In this document: positions 16,380 to 24,737 of the stretch, in pieces
How positions within the stretch are numbered: the first letter of the stretch is position 1
Layout: every line of letters begins with the position of its first letter
NCBI RefSeq assembly: GCF_000219535.2
Contig: NZ_CP007806.1
Span: forward strand, 4,188,501-4,252,500
Source: Brevibacillus laterosporus LMG 15441
Lineage (GTDB): Bacteria > Bacillota > Bacilli > Brevibacillales > Brevibacillaceae
DNA length: 64,000 nt
Reading direction: 5' to 3'
Translations under genes and position numbers: made by a program
Notes under the pieces: generated by a model
What the model saw: only the letters and a program-made list of their open reading frames with translations
Told to the model about the DNA's origin: nothing
The model's database searches: none

Positions 16380-18416
16380 TTACGCTTTTTGTTTAGTAGC
16401 AGCTATCACTAATTCAGTAATAGCGGGTGGATAAATCTCTGGGGCACCATAGAGACGGAGTGTACCATCCTCTACAAGCCCAGCGATTGCAAATATGCTC
16501 CAGCCCTCGCTCATCACTATTTCTTGTTCTGTTACAAATGATAGTTGTTCACCATTTTGACGCATCAAGGCATGCTCAGGTTGTTTTTTCCCAGCATAAG
16601 CTAACATTTCTTCTAGCACCACCTGCGGTTGCAGAGAGGATTGGTGTAGAGAATGATTCGCTTCCTTGGTTAACAACGTGCGCATACGATATGCCTCAGG
16701 CAGATCCTCTTTAAGCTGACTAATTACGTTCAGCATATCAGCAGTTAATAAGGTCTGGTGCTTTTTATCTAACCATTTGAAGAACGCTGTTAGAACGGAA
16801 AGCAGATTGTTCGCTAACGTTTTGGACGGCGTATCAACACGTTCCAGCACATCATGCGCTAAGAAATAAGCAACATGCTGAATACGTAATGCGTTCCAAT
16901 CAAAAGTAGGACCAAAAGCATTACGAATAAATGTGCGGAACAGGTTCATCGTCTCATCGTATTTTTTCATTGTTAGCTCAGATTTTCCTGCTGTCATTTC
17001 CTCTACGAAAGAAGCTATGTCAGCCAGCACTTCTGGGCGAACCGTAAAAATGCTTTCCGGTAAACCTTCGATTAACGGACGATCCAACAGATTAGCAATA
17101 TGATGCAAATGATTCGGCATGGACAGTTTGGTCTTTAGCACTTCAATATTCATAAAGCGCGCAATGCCTTGTCCCATCGCTTCCTCATGCTCTAGCTTGT
17201 CTAAGATTTGAGTAAGGGCACTTTTTAACTCTTGTTTATCAGAAGCGGCTACCAGCAATGGCGGTACATCCTGAAGCTCCATCTGAGACGTCTGCAACCA
17301 CTTCTCTGTAAAGTAACTCTGAACTGCCCATTGTAATACTTTAGGCGGTAATGTAGGCGCACTTGTGATGAATAATGTACCCTTCGCTAGCTTTGTTCCT
17401 GTCGAGGTTAATCCATTAATCGCTATCTCTTCAGTTGGGGTACCTAGTTTAAGCGCATCACTTGCCTGTTCAACGCCTGGTTTATAGCCTTCAATTGTTA
17501 GTCGATTTTGTTCTAAAATCAATTCTGCTGCAATTTCATGAAGTTCCAACAAGGCACTGTCTAAAGAGCGAATCAGGAATTCATCCTTTTGCGAAGCATA
17601 TACCCAAGTCTCCTGAGAAGGCTCTTGCTTTTTGGATTCAAAGGACCCGTGTGTTTTTAATAAGCGTCTGATTTCAGGAGCATGCACGCCTTCATAAACA
17701 AAGCGAACCATACTCTCTTCCTCAGGCTCCTGCTCATAGCTTACACCCTGCTCATTTAAACGCTTGTAAAGAGCTAGTGACACAGCTTCTCTACCGGAAC
17801 TTTCCATATTTTTCACTATCGTTAGCAATTCATTTTTTAGCGTAGCGCTTACCATGAGACTGCCTGAGAAGATAGAATCACGATAGCCTAGCGGAATTAA
17901 TCTAGCAAGCAGGAGTTGGCCTGGCTTTAGCGCAACAGATTGGGAAGAGATTAGATTGTGCTCCTGATTGGTGTACAAATCAGTAACAACAGTCATATCT
18001 TCTGTAACAGATGTAATCTCATATAGACCCAATTGAAGATGTAATAAACCTTCTTTTATATCTTGATCCATTCGTTTACCGTATTGACCGATGAAATGTT
18101 CAAGGACAGAAACACCCTCGTTTTTCACATCGAACACATACCAATTCATAAAATGGTCCATCCAGCGTGGTTGGAACAGCTCTTTTAGGGTAAGGCCCGT
18201 TTCTTGTGCAAAACGATCTCTAGCCCTGCTTATTTCTATATCATTGACATGCTGCACCACATATTTCGTTAGACGTTCTGTCCAAGTAGCAAACTCTTTG
18301 CGGAGCTTTTGCTCGCGAGCCATGCGTACCTGAGCAATGTCCGTCACAACACCACAGCACTTTTTATATTTCTTACCGCTGCCACATGGACACAGTTCAT
18401 TTCTACCGACTGACAT
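16380..18416 (-). CDS. Large SEC-C zinc-motif protein, function unknown
   Basis: The first 22 residues are a SEC-C zinc-binding motif, with Cys9, Cys11, Cys20 and Cys21 in CPCGSGKKYKKCC, the same element found at the end of SecA and in many accessory proteins. The remaining roughly 655 residues do not resemble a family I can name. They look largely helical and include an early segment of about 100 residues (WTERLTKYVVQHV to QYGKRMDQD) and a C-terminal helical region with repeated Leu/Ala heptads. There is no signal peptide. The motif sits at the N-terminus, unlike SecA. It is a single-gene unit with its own terminator. Confidence 0.75.
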   Translation of the reverse strand: MSVGRNELCPCGSGKKYKKCCGVVTDIAQVRMAREQKLRKEFATWTERLTKYVVQHVNDIEISRARDRFAQETGLTLKELFQPRWMDHFMNWYVFDVKNEGVSVLEHFIGQYGKRMDQDIKEGLLHLQLGLYEITSVTEDMTVVTDLYTNQEHNLISSQSVALKPGQLLLARLIPLGYRDSIFSGSLMVSATLKNELLTIVKNMESSGREAVSLALYKRLNEQGVSYEQEPEEESMVRFVYEGVHAPEIRRLLKTHGSFESKKQEPSQETWVYASQKDEFLIRSLDSALLELHEIAAELILEQNRLTIEGYKPGVEQASDALKLGTPTEEIAINGLTSTGTKLAKGTLFITSAPTLPPKVLQWAVQSYFTEKWLQTSQMELQDVPPLLVAASDKQELKSALTQILDKLEHEEAMGQGIARFMNIEVLKTKLSMPNHLHHIANLLDRPLIEGLPESIFTVRPEVLADIASFVEEMTAGKSELTMKKYDETMNLFRTFIRNAFGPTFDWNALRIQHVAYFLAHDVLERVDTPSKTLANNLLSVLTAFFKWLDKKHQTLLTADMLNVISQLKEDLPEAYRMRTLLTKEANHSLHQSSLQPQVVLEEMLAYAGKKQPEHALMRQNGEQLSFVTEQEIVMSEGWSIFAIAGLVEDGTLRLYGAPEIYPPAITELVIAATKQKA

Positions 18417-18526
18417 GGGGGGTTGTTTCTCCTTTCGACCCAGCTAACCTTCAGCTAGGAATTGCCACAATCCTTCTAGTTATATCGCATTTCCCGAATT
18501 GATTGCAAGTTATTCTACCCGAATGC

Positions 18527-18769
18527 CTAGTAATCAATACTCATATCTGTGTATGCTTCCCATTTTTCAACAAAATGTTGTAGCTTTTTAATAAGCTTCT
18601 CAATTCTCTCACGTTCAGCAACACATTCAGATATGGCCTCTAATTGATTGGTGGAAAAAAATTGAACCACCATCTTTTCCATATGCTTTAAGCGAGCCTC
18701 ATACTGCAAAATGATCTCACGGATCACATAAAATCTCTTTTCCATGCAAATGGACTCTTCTGCCTTCAT
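18527..18769 (-). CDS. Small coiled-coil hypothetical protein
   Basis: An 80-residue, probably all-helical protein (IREIILQYEARLKHMEKMV, then IEKLIKKLQHFVEKW). Its ATG overlaps the stop of the upstream gene as TAATG, so translation is coupled; an alternative start is the ATG at 18745, and neither has a strong ribosome binding site. No family is recognised. It is likely to work with the product of the gene upstream, which also ends in a coiled coil. Confidence 0.6.
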   Translation of the reverse strand: MKAEESICMEKRFYVIREIILQYEARLKHMEKMVVQFFSTNQLEAISECVAERERIEKLIKKLQHFVEKWEAYTDMSIDY

Positions 18770-19740
18770 TATTCTTGATCAAGTGTAGTCACAATATTTT
18801 TAATGTCGGTAACTACCTGTTCGTTTTTATGTTTTTCCTTCATCAAAATTTCAATGGCATCCATGTTACTCTCTTGGAAATGAGAAATTACCTCTTGGGA
18901 CATTTCGACATTACGTTGGTCCAAAAGGGAAACTGCCTTATTTAATAGCTGTTCTACCTCTGCTAAAACGTTTTTTGTTTGGGTTGTAATCATGATTTTT
19001 TCCTCCTGTACGGCCTCTAAATTTTTTGCTTGTGGCTCGGTATGGTCAAGTGCTAGCTGATCGTTTTCGATCACAGTCTCTGCCGTAGCTACTTGTGCCT
19101 GTGCAGTTTGCATTTCATGTACAGCTTTTGCTTTATCGTCTTGGCCATTTACGTAAATGTTTTCGCCACTAACTGTAAAGCGGCCGTCCAATTCCGGTAC
19201 AAACATGCTTTCTTTGATAGACAGCTTCAGCTCATTTTCCACCATGTGGAACAAAAGGCGGATAGATAGTCTGTCGATTTCCTTGCTAACCAAAAATTCA
19301 TAAATGGAGTCATTAGCCAGTTTCCATTCAGCAAGATACCAGCGCTCATCTCCAACGTATTGAACAAAACGCGGGTCTTTATCCAGTATCAGCAATTTGG
19401 TGATCTGATTCCAGGAAAAATGGGTATGTTGACGCAATTCACGCATCATTTGGTCTAAATTTTTGGGAGAATGAGATTTTCTCACAAAACGATATGCCTG
19501 ATCAAATAATTGATGTGGTTGGTATGTAAGCTCTAAGATCGCTTCGGTTCTGCCAACCTTTATGGGCGAATCAGTAAGCTGCATGGCTTCGGAGAGGATT
19601 TCTTCCGCGCTTTTTCCATTTGGCATAAAGTGTAATTGCTCTTCTAAGCGCGCAATGATATCAGTTCTTGGAAGTGAACGCTCCCCTGGCCGAAAAACCT
19701 TCTTGATGTAACTAGTGATGGTATATGTTGGCCTATTCAT
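18769..19740 (-). CDS. Hypothetical protein with winged-helix-like N-terminus and coiled-coil C-terminus
   Basis: 323 residues, cytosolic. Two N-terminal segments look like small helical DNA- or protein-binding modules; the second ends in FVQYVGDERWYLAEWKLAND, a shape seen in HARE-HTH/RpoE-type winged helices, but this is only a visual resemblance. The middle (about 150-200) contains LFHMVENELKLSIKESMFVPELDGRFTV. The C-terminal third is Glu/Gln-rich and predicted coiled coil. The start at 19740 has GAAGGAGA; an upstream in-frame ATG lacks one. It is coupled to the small coiled-coil gene at 18527-18769. Confidence 0.6.
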   Translation of the reverse strand: MNRPTYTITSYIKKVFRPGERSLPRTDIIARLEEQLHFMPNGKSAEEILSEAMQLTDSPIKVGRTEAILELTYQPHQLFDQAYRFVRKSHSPKNLDQMMRELRQHTHFSWNQITKLLILDKDPRFVQYVGDERWYLAEWKLANDSIYEFLVSKEIDRLSIRLLFHMVENELKLSIKESMFVPELDGRFTVSGENIYVNGQDDKAKAVHEMQTAQAQVATAETVIENDQLALDHTEPQAKNLEAVQEEKIMITTQTKNVLAEVEQLLNKAVSLLDQRNVEMSQEVISHFQESNMDAIEILMKEKHKNEQVVTDIKNIVTTLDQE

Positions 19741-20117
19741 GAAACATTCTCCTTCTGCATTGCAAAGACTTTCCACAAGACGGAATAGTAACCTATATTC
19801 TACATCAAAGCAGAAAATCCTACATTTACTATTGTTTTTTTATGACTGAATGTGATTTTGTAACAGCCCAGCCATCATTGTAATCGCATACATGCTTATT
19901 CTATCTAGGTTTCAAACATTTTTTATAGCAACTTGCTTGCCTCGTAACCTTTTTCTTCCCTTAAACGTAATGGTAAATAGCCTACCCGAAAGGATTCTTC
20001 TGTTTGTGACCTTAGATAGAGATTAATTTAGTAAGGATTGGTGGTGGATTTACTACCTTTACGGTATATAATGGGGGAAGGATTTTTGTCAGAGTTTATG
20101 AACTGGAGGAAATAACC
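19741..20117. other. Intergenic stretch with promoters for two divergent genes
   Basis: No gene is seen. It holds an ECF-like promoter at 19943-19969 and a TATAAT at 20067-20072 for the phosphatase gene to the right, and must hold the promoter of the minus-strand pair to the left. Confidence 0.5.
19943..19969 (+). promoter_or_regulatory. Candidate ECF-sigma promoter of PAP2 phosphatase gene
   Basis: CGTAAC (19943-19948) followed by CTTTTT, then CGTA (19966-19969) after 17 bases. This fits the TGAAACCTTTT-N-CGTA pattern of sigma-W/M promoters with one or two mismatches. The start codon is about 145 bases further on. Confidence 0.35.
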
Positions 20118-20732
20118 TTGGATTCTACTGTTGTACAAGCCCTCAGCTCCTTTGCTGCTTCCTATTCAGTTGTCGGCTGGATTAGCATTTTTCTAGCTAA
20201 ATATGCAGAATACCTCTTTTACCTGAGCATCCCCGTTTATTGGTTTTTTGGAAATCGTAAAAACAAACGAATGATTATCCAAACAACCATTGTCTGTTGT
20301 ATTTCCATGGGAATAAGCTGGGTGCTGGGACATCTCATCTATCGTGAGCGACCGTTCGTTACGCTGCCACTGACACCATTGGTACCGCATGATGCAAATG
20401 CTTCTTTTCCAAGCGACCATGCGACAGCGGCACTAGCTATCGCAGCTACCTACTGGTATTATATCAAACCAAAGGGGAAACGCTTCTGGATGGTTCTTGC
20501 GGTTGGTGTATCCCTTTCCCGCGTGTTCATTGGTGTGCATTATCTAACAGACGTTTTGTCCGGTATGGTGCTTGGGATGAGTTGTGCTTATGCTATTCAT
20601 AGCTTACTTCCAAGATTCCCTCGTGTTGTAGGCTTAATTGATGAGGGTATTCTTTTGTATGAAAAAATCGAGAGTGCCATCATACCGCCTAAAAAATCAG
20701 CTTCACGCAAAAGACATCACACGATTGAATAA
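20118..20732 (+). CDS. PAP2-family undecaprenyl-diphosphatase-like membrane protein (BcrC type)
   Basis: Likely dephosphorylates undecaprenyl diphosphate so that the lipid carrier can be reused in wall synthesis; this also gives bacitracin tolerance. 204 residues with about five membrane segments. The PAP2 signature is present: RERPF (motif 1), FPSDHATA (motif 2, catalytic histidine) and SRVFIGVHYLTDVLSG (motif 3). The usual lysine of motif 1 is not obvious (Gly-His at its place). Translation begins at TTG, with GGAGGA seven bases upstream. A basic C-terminal tail follows. It could also be another lipid phosphatase of the family. Confidence 0.85.
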   Translation: MDSTVVQALSSFAASYSVVGWISIFLAKYAEYLFYLSIPVYWFFGNRKNKRMIIQTTIVCCISMGISWVLGHLIYRERPFVTLPLTPLVPHDANASFPSDHATAALAIAATYWYYIKPKGKRFWMVLAVGVSLSRVFIGVHYLTDVLSGMVLGMSCAYAIHSLLPRFPRVVGLIDEGILLYEKIESAIIPPKKSASRKRHHTIE

Positions 20733-20741
20733 TGACCGATT

Positions 20742-20799
20742 AAAAAGCCCTTTTCATCACTTGAAACTTCAGCAAGTTTCCTGATAAGAAGGGCTTTTT
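20742..20799. terminator. Bidirectional terminator with internal hairpin
   Basis: AAAAAGCCCTT (20742-20752) pairs perfectly with AAGGGCTTTTT (20789-20799), and GAAACTT/AAGTTTC forms a second hairpin inside. It serves the convergent phosphatase and glycerate kinase genes. Confidence 0.92.
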
Positions 20800-20805
20800 G
20801 TTTTC

Positions 20806-21957
20806 CTATTTACTCTTCTGCCACAATGCTCCTAGTTTCAAGGACATTGCCACATTGCGCGCTGTCCGCTCCATATTTTGAGCCCCTTCTTGTAAAATCT
20901 CTTCCAAGGGAGCTAAGTGAGGAATGATCGGGAATAAAAGATCAATTCCATGCTCGTGTACAATCTTACTCTCCTCAGTCACACACCCCGCAATACCGAT
21001 TACTGGAACATTGTAGAGCTTAGCCGTCTTGGCTACACCAATCGGAGTTTTTCCATGAATGGTCTGGAAATCTACGCGCCCTTCCCCTGTGATCACAAAG
21101 TCAGCATCCTGTACATGTTTACTTAACTCAGTTGCCTCTATTACAATTTGAATCCCGCGTTTTAATTCACATTGAAAGAAAGCTAGTACACCTGCTCCTA
21201 GACCACCTGCAGCCCCAGCTCCCTCGATTTTATCAACATCCTTATCGAGGTATTCTTTTAATTTTTTCGCATAATGGGCTAAATTTTGATCGAGGAGTGC
21301 TACTTGTTCAGGCGTCGCTCCTTTTTGCGGTCCAAATACAGCAGAAGCTCCTTTTGGTCCTGTCAAAGGATTATCGACGTCACAAGCCACCTCAAAGGTT
21401 ACCTGCTGGATGCGCGGGTCCAGTGAGCTTATGTCGATTTCAACAAGCTTATGAAGCTCTCCCCCGCCATCGCCAAGCTCCTCGCCATTCTGATCTAGCA
21501 GCCTTACACCTAGCGCCTGCGCTACACCAGCACCACCATCATTCGTTGCGCTTCCCCCTAGACCTAATATGATATGTGTGACACCTGAGTCCAAGGCATG
21601 GAGAATTAATTCCCCAGTACCTCGCGTAGTTGTAATAAGCGGATTTCTCTCTTCGCGCGGTACCAGATGCAAGCCTGAAGCTGCTGCCATTTCAATAACC
21701 GCCGTTTTTTTATCGCCTAATAATCCATAGAATGCTTCTACAGGCTGTCCAATTGGGCCCGTAACTTGGCAAGTAACGATCTCTCCACCCGTAGCATCCA
21801 CCAGCGATTGAACCGTTCCTTCACCACCATCTGCCATCGGTATCAAAACACATTCAGCGCTAGGGAAGACTTGTTTTATTCCTTTTTCAATTGCCTCTGC
21901 TGCCTGCATAGCCGTCACACTTTCTTTAAAAGAATCCGGTGCAATAACGAATTTCAT
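20806..21957 (-). CDS. glxK: Glycerate kinase
   Basis: Phosphorylates D-glycerate to phosphoglycerate in the use of glycerate, glucarate or glyoxylate. 383 residues, the usual length of the GlxK/GarK family, with typical MKFVIAPDSFKESVTA at the N-terminus, MADGGEGTV, GLGGSATNDGG and GEGRVDFQT. A strong ribosome binding site (AGAGGAGAG) precedes the ATG. It lies 36 bases downstream of the GntP permease gene and shares its transcript, so the imported acid is probably glycerate or a precursor of it. Confidence 0.95.
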   Translation of the reverse strand: MKFVIAPDSFKESVTAMQAAEAIEKGIKQVFPSAECVLIPMADGGEGTVQSLVDATGGEIVTCQVTGPIGQPVEAFYGLLGDKKTAVIEMAAASGLHLVPREERNPLITTTRGTGELILHALDSGVTHIILGLGGSATNDGGAGVAQALGVRLLDQNGEELGDGGGELHKLVEIDISSLDPRIQQVTFEVACDVDNPLTGPKGASAVFGPQKGATPEQVALLDQNLAHYAKKLKEYLDKDVDKIEGAGAAGGLGAGVLAFFQCELKRGIQIVIEATELSKHVQDADFVITGEGRVDFQTIHGKTPIGVAKTAKLYNVPVIGIAGCVTEESKIVHEHGIDLLFPIIPHLAPLEEILQEGAQNMERTARNVAMSLKLGALWQKSK

Positions 21958-21993
21958 CGTTGTCTCTCCTCTCGCGTGCTGTACTAGCTATTT

Positions 21994-23262
21994 TCATACC
22001 ATAATTTGAAAAATACCGAATAACAGAGTAGAAATGATAGCAAGTACAAAGCCAATCACTGTCTCATAAGGAATTAAGCGTAGCCGTTCTTTCATTGCCA
22101 TGTTAATGCTACCACCCGTAGCGTGGAAAAAGCTTCCGTGCGGCATATGATCAAACACAGTCGCACCCGCATGTATCATTGCCGCCGCCGCTAGTGAGCT
22201 TACACCAAGTTCAACGATTGTACTACCAAATACAGAGCTTGCTACCACCGTACCAGCTGTTGTAGAGGCTGTTGCCAATGACATTAACGCACCGCTAATC
22301 GGCGCCAACAGGTACGCTGGAAGACCAGAAGCAGTCAAGGCAGAAATAATGACACCTTTTAGTTCTGAATTGGCGATAATTCCGGCAAGTGTTCCCGTTC
22401 CAATCAGCATAATAGCTACACCTGACATCTTACCTAACCCATATATGGCGTACTGATTCACTTTTTTTACGCGTCCCATAGCAATTGCTCCTACAAGTCC
22501 CCCCAAAGGTAAAGCAATTAACGGATCAATATTGATATCAAATAGAGGTCGCAAAGCCAGTAAAACAATGGCTGTAAGCGGTGCCAACATTGCCGTTCCA
22601 AAGCTTGGAAGCTTACTTCTATCAACTTCACTACTTTCGTTTGCCGCTACTTTGCTTCCTTTTTGCGACAGTCTTTTTGCAATCATGTAGGTCACAGCCA
22701 CTCCAATGAGAGCAGGAATAATTCCTGCTGCCATCACAGAAGTCAATGGTACGTGGAATGTGTCGGCCGCCGCGATAGTATTGGGGTTAGGTGACATGAT
22801 ATTACCAGCTTTTCCTCCTCCAATCATCGCAAGCAAAATACCCATCTTCGATATATCAGCTCGCTGCGCGATCGCCAAAGCAATCGGAGCTACGGTAATT
22901 ACTGCTACGTCAATAAAGACACCCACCGCAGTCAGAATCATCGTTGCAATGGCAAGGGCTAGCAACGCTCTTGTTTCGCCTACTTTTTTTACAATAGTCT
23001 CAGCGATTGTGGATGCTGCTCCCGATTCAATTAGTACCCCAGCCAAAACACCTGCTGCGAGGATACGTAAGACAGCCGGTATAACACCCTTGGTTCCCTC
23101 AATCATAAGGGTAACGGTATCCGGTAAATTAACTCCGCCGATGACACCACCAATCAAGGCACCAGCAATCATTCCATAAGCAGGCGGCACTTTACGCAAA
23201 ATAAGAACGATGGCTACAATCAACGCCGCTAATGCCCCAAAAACGCTTACGGTTACATCCAT
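21994..23262 (-). CDS. GntP-family organic acid permease
   Basis: Proton-coupled transporter of the gluconate permease family; 422 residues, about 12 membrane segments, with the typical PPAYGMIAGALIGG near the N-terminus, GGGKAGNIMSPNPNTIA and the C-terminal HMPHGSFFHATGGS. Placed upstream of glycerate kinase and downstream of the CdaR regulator, it probably carries glycerate rather than gluconate. GAAGGAGGAG precedes the ATG. A cre-like site lies 59 bases upstream and a terminator separates it from cdaR, so the permease and kinase form their own unit. Confidence 0.92.
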   Translation of the reverse strand: MDVTVSVFGALAALIVAIVLILRKVPPAYGMIAGALIGGVIGGVNLPDTVTLMIEGTKGVIPAVLRILAAGVLAGVLIESGAASTIAETIVKKVGETRALLALAIATMILTAVGVFIDVAVITVAPIALAIAQRADISKMGILLAMIGGGKAGNIMSPNPNTIAAADTFHVPLTSVMAAGIIPALIGVAVTYMIAKRLSQKGSKVAANESSEVDRSKLPSFGTAMLAPLTAIVLLALRPLFDINIDPLIALPLGGLVGAIAMGRVKKVNQYAIYGLGKMSGVAIMLIGTGTLAGIIANSELKGVIISALTASGLPAYLLAPISGALMSLATASTTAGTVVASSVFGSTIVELGVSSLAAAAMIHAGATVFDHMPHGSFFHATGGSINMAMKERLRLIPYETVIGFVLAIISTLLFGIFQIMV

Positions 23263-23320
23263 GAGTGACTCCTCCTTCTGACTTCAGCTCTATTTGTATG
23301 CTTTCTATCTCTCGTCTATA

Positions 23321-23334
23321 TCATAGCGCTTTCA
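23321..23334 (-). promoter_or_regulatory. cre-like site upstream of gntP-glxK
   Basis: Minus-strand TGAAAGCGCTATGA matches the cre consensus TGWAANCGNTNNCW at 13 of 14 positions. It lies 59-72 bases before the permease start. Confidence 0.55.
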
Positions 23335-23362
23335 TGTAAGCGGATTCATCAGCCACAAAAAC

Positions 23363-23392
23363 AAAACTCCCGCCTGACGGACAGGGAGTTTT
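23363..23392 (-). terminator. Terminator of cdaR
   Basis: AAAACTCCC and GGGAGTTTT pair with a 12-base loop; the minus-strand transcript continues as TTTTGTTTTTGT. Confidence 0.85.
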
Positions 23393-23448
23393 TGTTCATT
23401 TGCACAATAGGCTCCTTTCGATTGGTAGAATTGGAATTTGTTCCTTTT

Positions 23449-24606
23449 TTATGTTTGTTTATTTTTAAGCTTATAGAGCCACATAGCAAATTGTAATGAT
23501 AGGAAGTCACTGATTCTTTTGGGATCCTTCCCTGTGATGTCATAAATGCGTTGCAGTCGGTATCTAAGCGTATTACGGTGAATGACAAGCCGCTTTGCAA
23601 TCCGATGCAGTTCTCCCTCTTCCTCCATATAAACGTGAAGAGTTTGCTGAAGCTCTCCACTTTTATCCTGTGTTATGAGATTTTTATACACCTTGATCAA
23701 CTCTTCTGATTTCCAAGATTCCTGTACGGAGACCATCAGCGTTTCATTTAAAAAATCATCATAGTAATAAACGGTTAATTCTGGAGCCATCGCTTTACCA
23801 GCTACTAATGTATCCCGAGCAGACTCATAGCAATAGCGTAGCCCCTCTACACCTGAAAAAGCTTTTCCAACTGATATTTTAATAGGCGTAATGAGCTGAT
23901 TTTTTAGCAATTGTAATATTTGCTCAACACCTTCACAAATCGCTTCCTTATCCCGATAATGGCGTGATTCCTTTACTAAAACAATTTGTTTTGAATTCTT
24001 AATGGCCATCATTTCAATGGTATCACGCAGCTCCAATAAGCCAACCATTTGACGTAAGGTCGTGTAGGCACTATCGTCAGAAATCCCGATATCCACTAAT
24101 TCAATGACAACCGCCACTCTCTTAATGGATAAATCGATTTGCAGCCGCCTTGCCTGTTCCTTCCATAAAAAACAATCCTGATGGTCTGAATGTATGATGG
24201 ACAACAAAAAATCTTCCCGTAATCGTTTATCCAGCTTGGCCTGCTCTAGTAAGTAGGATTGCTCCAGAAACATCTCTGCTGTCATTTTGACAAGCTCTCC
24301 ATACTTCGTCACCTCACGTGGATCACCGGTAATACCAATTACGCCCACTATTTCATTTTGGAATTGGATAACTAAATTGGTTCCAGCCTGAACACCAACC
24401 AGACGCCTTACATCTTCCGGATACACCTCAAAGCGGCCTCGGCGCTCTATAGCAATAACCGCGCCTTCATGTTTTTGATGTAATCTATTTTTATCTCCAG
24501 AGGCAATAATGTAACCTCGCTCATCCATTACATTTACGTTATAACCAATGACCTTCATCATCCGAGTAACAATATCCTGCGCGAGTTCTTGTGTGACTTG
24601 CAACAC
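23449..24606 (-). CDS. CdaR-family sugar diacid/glycerate regulator
   Basis: Transcriptional activator of glycerate or sugar-diacid use. 385 residues: an N-terminal sugar-diacid recognition domain (about 1-135; IVTRMMKVIGYNVNVMDERGYIIASGD and FQNEIVGVIGITGDP), a middle GGDEF-like segment, and a C-terminal PucR/CdaR helix-turn-helix (about 325-380; LHRIAKRLVIHRNTLRYRLQRI). The start is uncertain: GTG at 24606 has AAGGA ten bases upstream, while GTG at 24615 and TTG at 24603 are also in frame. Located directly upstream of the permease-kinase pair it surely controls, but on a separate transcript. Confidence 0.9.
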   Translation of the reverse strand: MLQVTQELAQDIVTRMMKVIGYNVNVMDERGYIIASGDKNRLHQKHEGAVIAIERRGRFEVYPEDVRRLVGVQAGTNLVIQFQNEIVGVIGITGDPREVTKYGELVKMTAEMFLEQSYLLEQAKLDKRLREDFLLSIIHSDHQDCFLWKEQARRLQIDLSIKRVAVVIELVDIGISDDSAYTTLRQMVGLLELRDTIEMMAIKNSKQIVLVKESRHYRDKEAICEGVEQILQLLKNQLITPIKISVGKAFSGVEGLRYCYESARDTLVAGKAMAPELTVYYYDDFLNETLMVSVQESWKSEELIKVYKNLITQDKSGELQQTLHVYMEEEGELHRIAKRLVIHRNTLRYRLQRIYDITGKDPKRISDFLSLQFAMWLYKLKNKQT

Positions 24607-24675
24607 TCTGGCCACTTCCTTACCTGATCGATGTTTTTTTGCTCCATTATTATCTTATAAAAGAAGACTAGTAGC

Positions 24676-24719
24676 AAAAAACCACCGGCTAAGGCTCTCG
24701 CCTCTTTCGATGGTTTTTT
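24676..24719 (-). terminator. Terminator of the ArsB/NhaD-type gene
   Basis: AAAAAACCA (24676-24684) pairs perfectly with TGGTTTTTT (24711-24719), with further pairing inside. Confidence 0.9.
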
Positions 24720-24737
24720 AAACATATCTACATAATA

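Noticed and set aside
22706..23179. Long frame (157 codons) opposite the GntP permease gene
   Set aside because: Antisense shadow of a membrane protein gene; composition is biased to Ile/Ala/Pro and no ribosome binding site is seen.
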